DNA of 64,000 bases from assembly GCA_917880885.1 (NCBI GenBank), contig OU862913.1, positions 25,491,286-25,555,285 of the forward strand, in the 5' to 3' direction. How positions within the stretch are numbered: position 1 is the stretch's first letter; the number at the start of each line of letters is the position of its first letter. The translations under genes and the position numbers were made by a program. Under the pieces are notes generated by a model, which did not search any database, was not told the DNA's origin, and saw only the letters and a list, made by a program, of their open reading frames with translations. Shown here one piece after another: positions 60,801 to 64,000 of this stretch. Origin of the DNA: Limnephilus marmoratus (taxonomy: Eukaryota; Arthropoda; Insecta; Trichoptera; Limnephilidae).

Positions 60801-63743
60801 GTTTAGCGGCTACACTAGGTTTGTGTAACATGGTTTGTGATTCTGGCGTACTATTAATTCTGTATTAGGTCTGGGATCCAACATACCTAAGCAGTGAAAA
60901 CATGGCGAACGAACAACGAACTGTCAATATCAGTTTGTGAAGTGAAATTTTAAATACTTTGAACGGTTGTATCTCCCTCAATTTTGCCGAGCGCGCCTTA
61001 ATTTATTTTTTATTCATCCTCTCCACACTTTTCTCATCTAAAAAGTGCATTTTTATTAGATTCCCAGACATTGGCGGGATCTGCATTTCACCTTTTTTTT
61101 ATATTGTTAAAAAGCTTAACCATAAAAAAGATAATCCGTATATATAATAAAAGTTTAAAAGTGAATATTTTACATATTTTCATACTTACACAGTTTAAAG
61201 ATAGTTGAATAATTAGTTTAGGGTTTTGTACTTTAAATAAAACCAATCTTTATCTTTACTAAGTATAAAATGAAGTAGCTCACGCTGTATGTGCACTTAG
61301 ATCTTTTAAACTATGCAACTTTAATCTCGTTGAATTTAATGTCTCAAAGACCCAATCTTCTCTGATTACGTCTAAAAGGGATCCAAATGAAAATCTAGTC
61401 TCTTTCAACGGAACCAATCTTCCGAACAGGCCCTCCATTGATATGCTTGGTGTAACCCTCAGTGACCAGCTCAGGTATGGGGGCTCCATCCAAGCCAGAG
61501 TAAAGTTAGCCTCCCAAAAACTGGGCGTACTGTACAGGGCCTGCAGATACTTTAATAGTACACAACTGCTAACCCTGTACAAATCACAAGTGTGCCCCAC
61601 GGTTGAATTTGGCAGCCACCTGTGGTCTGGAGCTCCAAAATACCTGAAAAATACCCTCGACTCTGTGCAGAAACGGGCGGTCCGTTTGATAGATTCTCCC
61701 ATCTTAATTTATTTATTTTATTTTATTTATTAGCGTTATAAACAGTCTGTACAAAATTCATAAATGACAGTGATAAAAATAAGTATGTCATAGACCAACA
61801 AAATAACGACAAATTAATTTAAATTTAGAACCATAATGCAAAAATACACAATACCTACATTTCAATTTACATTTAAATTTATCAATAATATATTTCTGGA
61901 AGTGATTCCACTTGAATTCGTACTGCTAAAAGTAGGAGAGAAAATGTGGTGATACTAAGAATAAAAAGAGAAATACAGAAATTAATGAAATATTAAGTTA
62001 TCAGTTAAACATGTGGCATTCAATAGTGTTATTTTTTTATGCATGCTGTGAATTTATCAAGGTTTGTATGAAACACATGGATATTTGGGCATAATCTGTT
62101 AAATGTGCTACAGCTTCTTCTTACAAATATTTTCAGGGTAATTTGTCTTGCTCTTAGGGACATAAAAGGTGTCTGGAGATGGAGTAACTCTTAATGGACA
62201 TCTGAAATGAATATTTTGTAGTAAGTACGGGCTATCAATGAAGTTATGAATAATCTTATAGAGCATTAATAGGTCTCTGATATCTCGGCGTTGATCAAGA
62301 GATTTAAGGTTTACGGGGACATAGTTTTCATCATTTCGCACGCGATAAGAGACATATTTCATAACTCCACACAGGAGGCCCTGAGGAAAATAGTTTCCCT
62401 CAGGGCCTATGTCATCTGGGATGCTGTGTGGAGGGTAGGATTGTAGGAGGGAGGGATTGCAATCTTTAGAGCACAGGCGTCGGGTGGGAATGCAATCCTT
62501 GTTCTGCCGGTATTACAATGGAAGATGGTCCGAGGAACTAGCATCGTTGATCCCTTCGGCACCGGTGCAGTCGGGAAACACGCCAAACGCGTTCCCAACA
62601 TTTGTATATGGTTGACATATGTCACATGAGAACGGGTCGTTTCTTTGACTCGTTCTTGTGTTCAACAACTCGGCTGTGGTGTGATTTGCCGGCCTCTGTG
62701 TTTCCTCCTTCCTACAACCGGGGTCTCTTCAAGACCAATGTTCATTCCTTCCTCTCCTCAAAAAGACCCTCCACATAGCATCCCAGATGACATAGGCCCC
62801 GAGGGAAATTATTTTCCTCAGGGCCTCCTGTGTGGTGTTAATGTAAAAAACAAAAACGGATTTTTATGCAGTTTTCACCAATAGAGTGATTCATGAGGAA
62901 GGTTTTTGGGTATATAATTTGTCAAGGTTTTGTGTAAATTGGTTGAAGTATATAATATATCTGGTCAAGCGGCAGCGTGCAGCGGGTAGCGGGGTGTGGA
63001 TTTGATTTAACAGATGGTCTTGGTTACAAAGGTTTCGTTAGCCACAGCAACGTGTGGCCGGGTCTGCTAGTATAATTATAAAAAATATATTGTAATTAAA
63101 AAAATATCAATATTCTGTAAACCTCTTACAAATCAACTAGAAAATATTAAGTCTTTTTTTTTTTATGAAAAATAATGTTTCATTTTATGTCTAAATAGTA
63201 ATTTTTTTTATATTTTATGAAATTTTAAATGCTAATCAGTCATTATACATAAAAATATATGTAAATATATATTTTTTTTATTTTGCTAAATCACATTTAT
63301 ACAAACAAGTCTGAAAGTTACATAAAAGGTAATCATACGTCTCTCGGATGTGTGTATTTCTTCGTAATTACTGTACTTACTGTACTTACTGTGGTGACAG
63401 AGCCACCCCGCGCAAGCTCTGCTCGGCAACTGAGCTAACTGAAATATACAGCGCGCTACGTTGCGAAATAAAAAAAAGACACCAAATCTTGTGTATCGTT
63501 TACGTCTCTAAGACGTAGATTATCTTTCTAGGGTTAATAAATAAATTGATTTAATCAGCTATCTGAATAAAATGAAAATGATTGAATGTTTTCAGGAGAT
63601 ACAGTACCCCAATGTGTCGGAGGATCACCTGCTGTCGGTATGCACTGCCCTGCTGAAGACGGAGGCGGGCAAGCCCAAGCGTTCCCTGCTCTGCTGCAGC
63701 CTCTTCAACTCCGGGATAAGGCGCAACAAATACCGCAATGTCT
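57673..63743 (+). CDS. BRWD3: BRWD/PHIP family protein, N-terminal part, four exons
   Basis: Family members are nuclear proteins with WD40 repeats and two bromodomains; BRWD proteins read chromatin and act with CRL4 ubiquitin ligase. The window holds the first 140 codons: MDPGPSSEQS, then SELYFLLAKFLSNGPLKETN, LRRELEKCK, ILPKRLDWEGNLHEQTFEEL and PNVSEDHLLSVCTALL. The ELYFL-AKFL, PKRLDWEG and DHLL--C motifs match the N-terminus of human PHIP/BRWD3 in order. Exons end in phases 0, 0, 0, 1. After DHLLSVC the sequence (KTEAGKPKRSLLCCSLFNSG) departs from the PHIP/BRWD3 consensus I know. The WD40 and bromodomain parts lie to the right. Insects usually have one such gene, so I use BRWD3. Confidence 0.82.
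57932..57961 (+). CDS. BRWD3: BRWD3 exon 2 (30-bp microexon)
   Basis: Acceptor TTTTTGTCCAG, donor AAG|GTGAGC. Encodes VLRRELEKCK, which aligns with VL-RELEE in PHIP. It was placed by homology and phase. Confidence 0.8.
58128..58187 (+). CDS. BRWD3: BRWD3 exon 3
   Basis: 60 bp, acceptor CGCCATTGCAG, donor TTG|GTAAAT. Encodes ILPKRLDWEGNLHEQTFEEL, the most conserved motif of this region. Confidence 0.88.
58188..60095. other. BRWD3 intron 3, first part: no gene; paired CRE-like sites
   Basis: No TE was recognised with confidence. Two palindromic TGACGTCA sites lie at 59388-59395 and 59411-59418, 23 bp apart. The sequence just 3' of exon 3 (58260-58740) is less AT-rich than typical intron here and may hold regulatory DNA. 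Confidence 0.4.
60096..60320. repeat. mariner-like terminal fragment
   Basis: TA followed by CGAGGGCTATCCGTAAATAA resembles a mariner terminus with its untranslated leader. No transposase or second terminus was found. Confidence 0.45.
60512..61095. mobile_element. Long-TIR MITE (GAATGCAGATCC family), copy 2
   Basis: Left 'gcggaatgcagatcccgcca', right the complement of 'tggcgggatctgcatttcac'. Arms of about 140 bp share 'attgagggagatacaaccgt'. The centre includes 'tttataacgcctgctcgcgt', the module of the 95-bp array. T-rich flanks hide the TSD. Confidence 0.78.
61265..62850 (+). pseudogene. Jockey-like LINE 3' part, split by another retroelement
   Basis: The first segment (61265-61706) encodes SIDMLGVTLSDQLRYGGSIQ, LASQKLGVLYRACRYFNSTQ, LLTLYKSQVCPTVEFGSHLW and QKRAVRLIDSPIL. 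The second (62455-62850) continues LQSLEHRRRVGMQSLFCRYY and ends in the 3' tail 'ttcctcagggcctcctgtgt' and poly(A). The insert of about 750 bp (61707-62454) is of other families. Frames are broken in the second part. Confidence 0.78.
61707..62454 (-). mobile_element. LINE fragments inserted in the jockey-like LINE
   Basis: (ATTTT)n at 61707-61730 is a minus-oriented 3' tail. The minus strand at 62362-62108 encodes NYVPVNLKSLDQRRDIRDLL, MLYKIIHNFIDSPYLL and RCPLRVTPSPDTFYVPKS, the C-terminal region of a CR1/jockey-type LINE. 62364-62440 is another fragment of the jockey-like LINE tail on the minus strand. Confidence 0.65.
62855..63070 (+). mobile_element. Helitron 3' fragment
   Basis: 'tgcagttttcaccaatagag' to GTGGCCGGGTCTGCTAG, followed by T. 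It is the same family as 33903-34351; the 5' end was lost at the LINE poly(A). Confidence 0.68.
63071..63595. other. No feature recognised (end of BRWD3 intron 3)
   Basis: Very AT-rich with T runs. 63370-63475 is GC-richer with 'ctgtacttactgtacttact' (a direct repeat) but no assigned feature. Confidence 0.4.
63596..63743 (+). CDS. BRWD3: BRWD3 exon 4
   Basis: Acceptor GAATGTTTTCAG, donor AATGTCT|GTGAGT. Encodes EIQYPNVSEDHLLSVCTALL and a divergent Cys/Lys/Arg-rich end, phase 0 to 1. Confidence 0.78.
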
Positions 63744-63807
63744 GTGAGTAACACCCTTACTAACCAACCAAACAATTAGCTTACTCTCACTAAATCATAA
63801 ACTGCAG

Positions 63808-64000
63808 AGAGTACTCATCTTGTATTATGTCTAAAAAGGATCGGAAATACAATCTAGTCTCCTTCAACAGAAGCAATCTTCTCAACATGCCTTCCATTGA
63901 TATGCTTGGTGTAACTCTCAGGCACGGGGGCTCTAACGAAGCCTAAGTCAAGTTAGCCTCTCAGAAGCTGGTAGTACTGTACATGGCCCGCAGATACTCG
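63808..64000 (+). repeat. Jockey-like LINE fragment, continues past the window
   Basis: Similar to 61320-61560, with 'cttccattgatatgcttggt' and 'gtcaagttagcctctcagaa'. It is 5' truncated and runs off the right edge. Confidence 0.65.

Overview
The window looks like insect nuclear DNA, and I lean towards a moth or butterfly. It is AT-rich, and its host exons are small and separated by 1-11 kb introns packed with transposable elements (TEs). It has short (TTAGG)n tracts, Helitrons of a type familiar from Lepidoptera, mariner, piggyBac, hAT and Harbinger elements, and a CsRn1-like Ty3/Gypsy element. The order is inferred and not proven.

Three host genes are visible. (1) On the minus strand, nine exons between 32097 and 3223 encode the N-terminal half of a PAXBP1 (GCFC1) homologue; the C-terminal GCFC domain lies beyond the left edge. 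(2) On the plus strand, starting 562 bp from the PAXBP1 ATG, five exons (32659-45856) encode a small predicted type I membrane protein with a signal peptide, three six-cysteine EB-like modules and one transmembrane helix. I do not recognise a named orthologue. (3) On the plus strand, four exons from 57673 to 63743 encode the conserved N-terminus of a BRWD/PHIP family protein; its WD40 repeats and bromodomains lie to the right of the window. The start region of gene 3 and the divergent region between genes 1 and 2 both carry a CCGCCATCTT motif, which resembles a YY1/PHO site.

The rest is mostly mobile and repetitive DNA. The PAXBP1 introns (3-32 kb) hold about nine copies of a TTAA-flanked piggyBac-like MITE, a 1.29-kb mariner with intact terminal inverted repeats (TIRs), hAT-like MITEs with exact 8-bp target site duplications (TSDs), Helitrons, SINEs, a decayed CR1/L2-like LINE, a 36-bp minisatellite of about 28 copies next to exon 3, a 59-bp array, and a piggyBac deletion derivative nested with a foldback element. 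The introns of gene 2 (32.6-46 kb) hold Helitrons, SINEs, a second mariner and an apparently undescribed foldback family built from TAATATCTACAG motifs with 9-bp TSDs. Between genes 2 and 3 a nest is stacked: a hAT (46731-53559) holds a Helitron (47866-53163), which holds a 4656-bp Ty3/Gypsy element with LTRs that read as identical (48111-52766). Its pol is intact but its capsid-coding region is missing.

The most unusual signal is a 629-bp Helitron at 39237-39865. It contains three perfect six-pentamer heat-shock elements and a further degenerate 58-bp run. A related, degenerate copy lies at 5225-5671. No CRISPR array, operon, rRNA gene or functional tRNA gene was seen.
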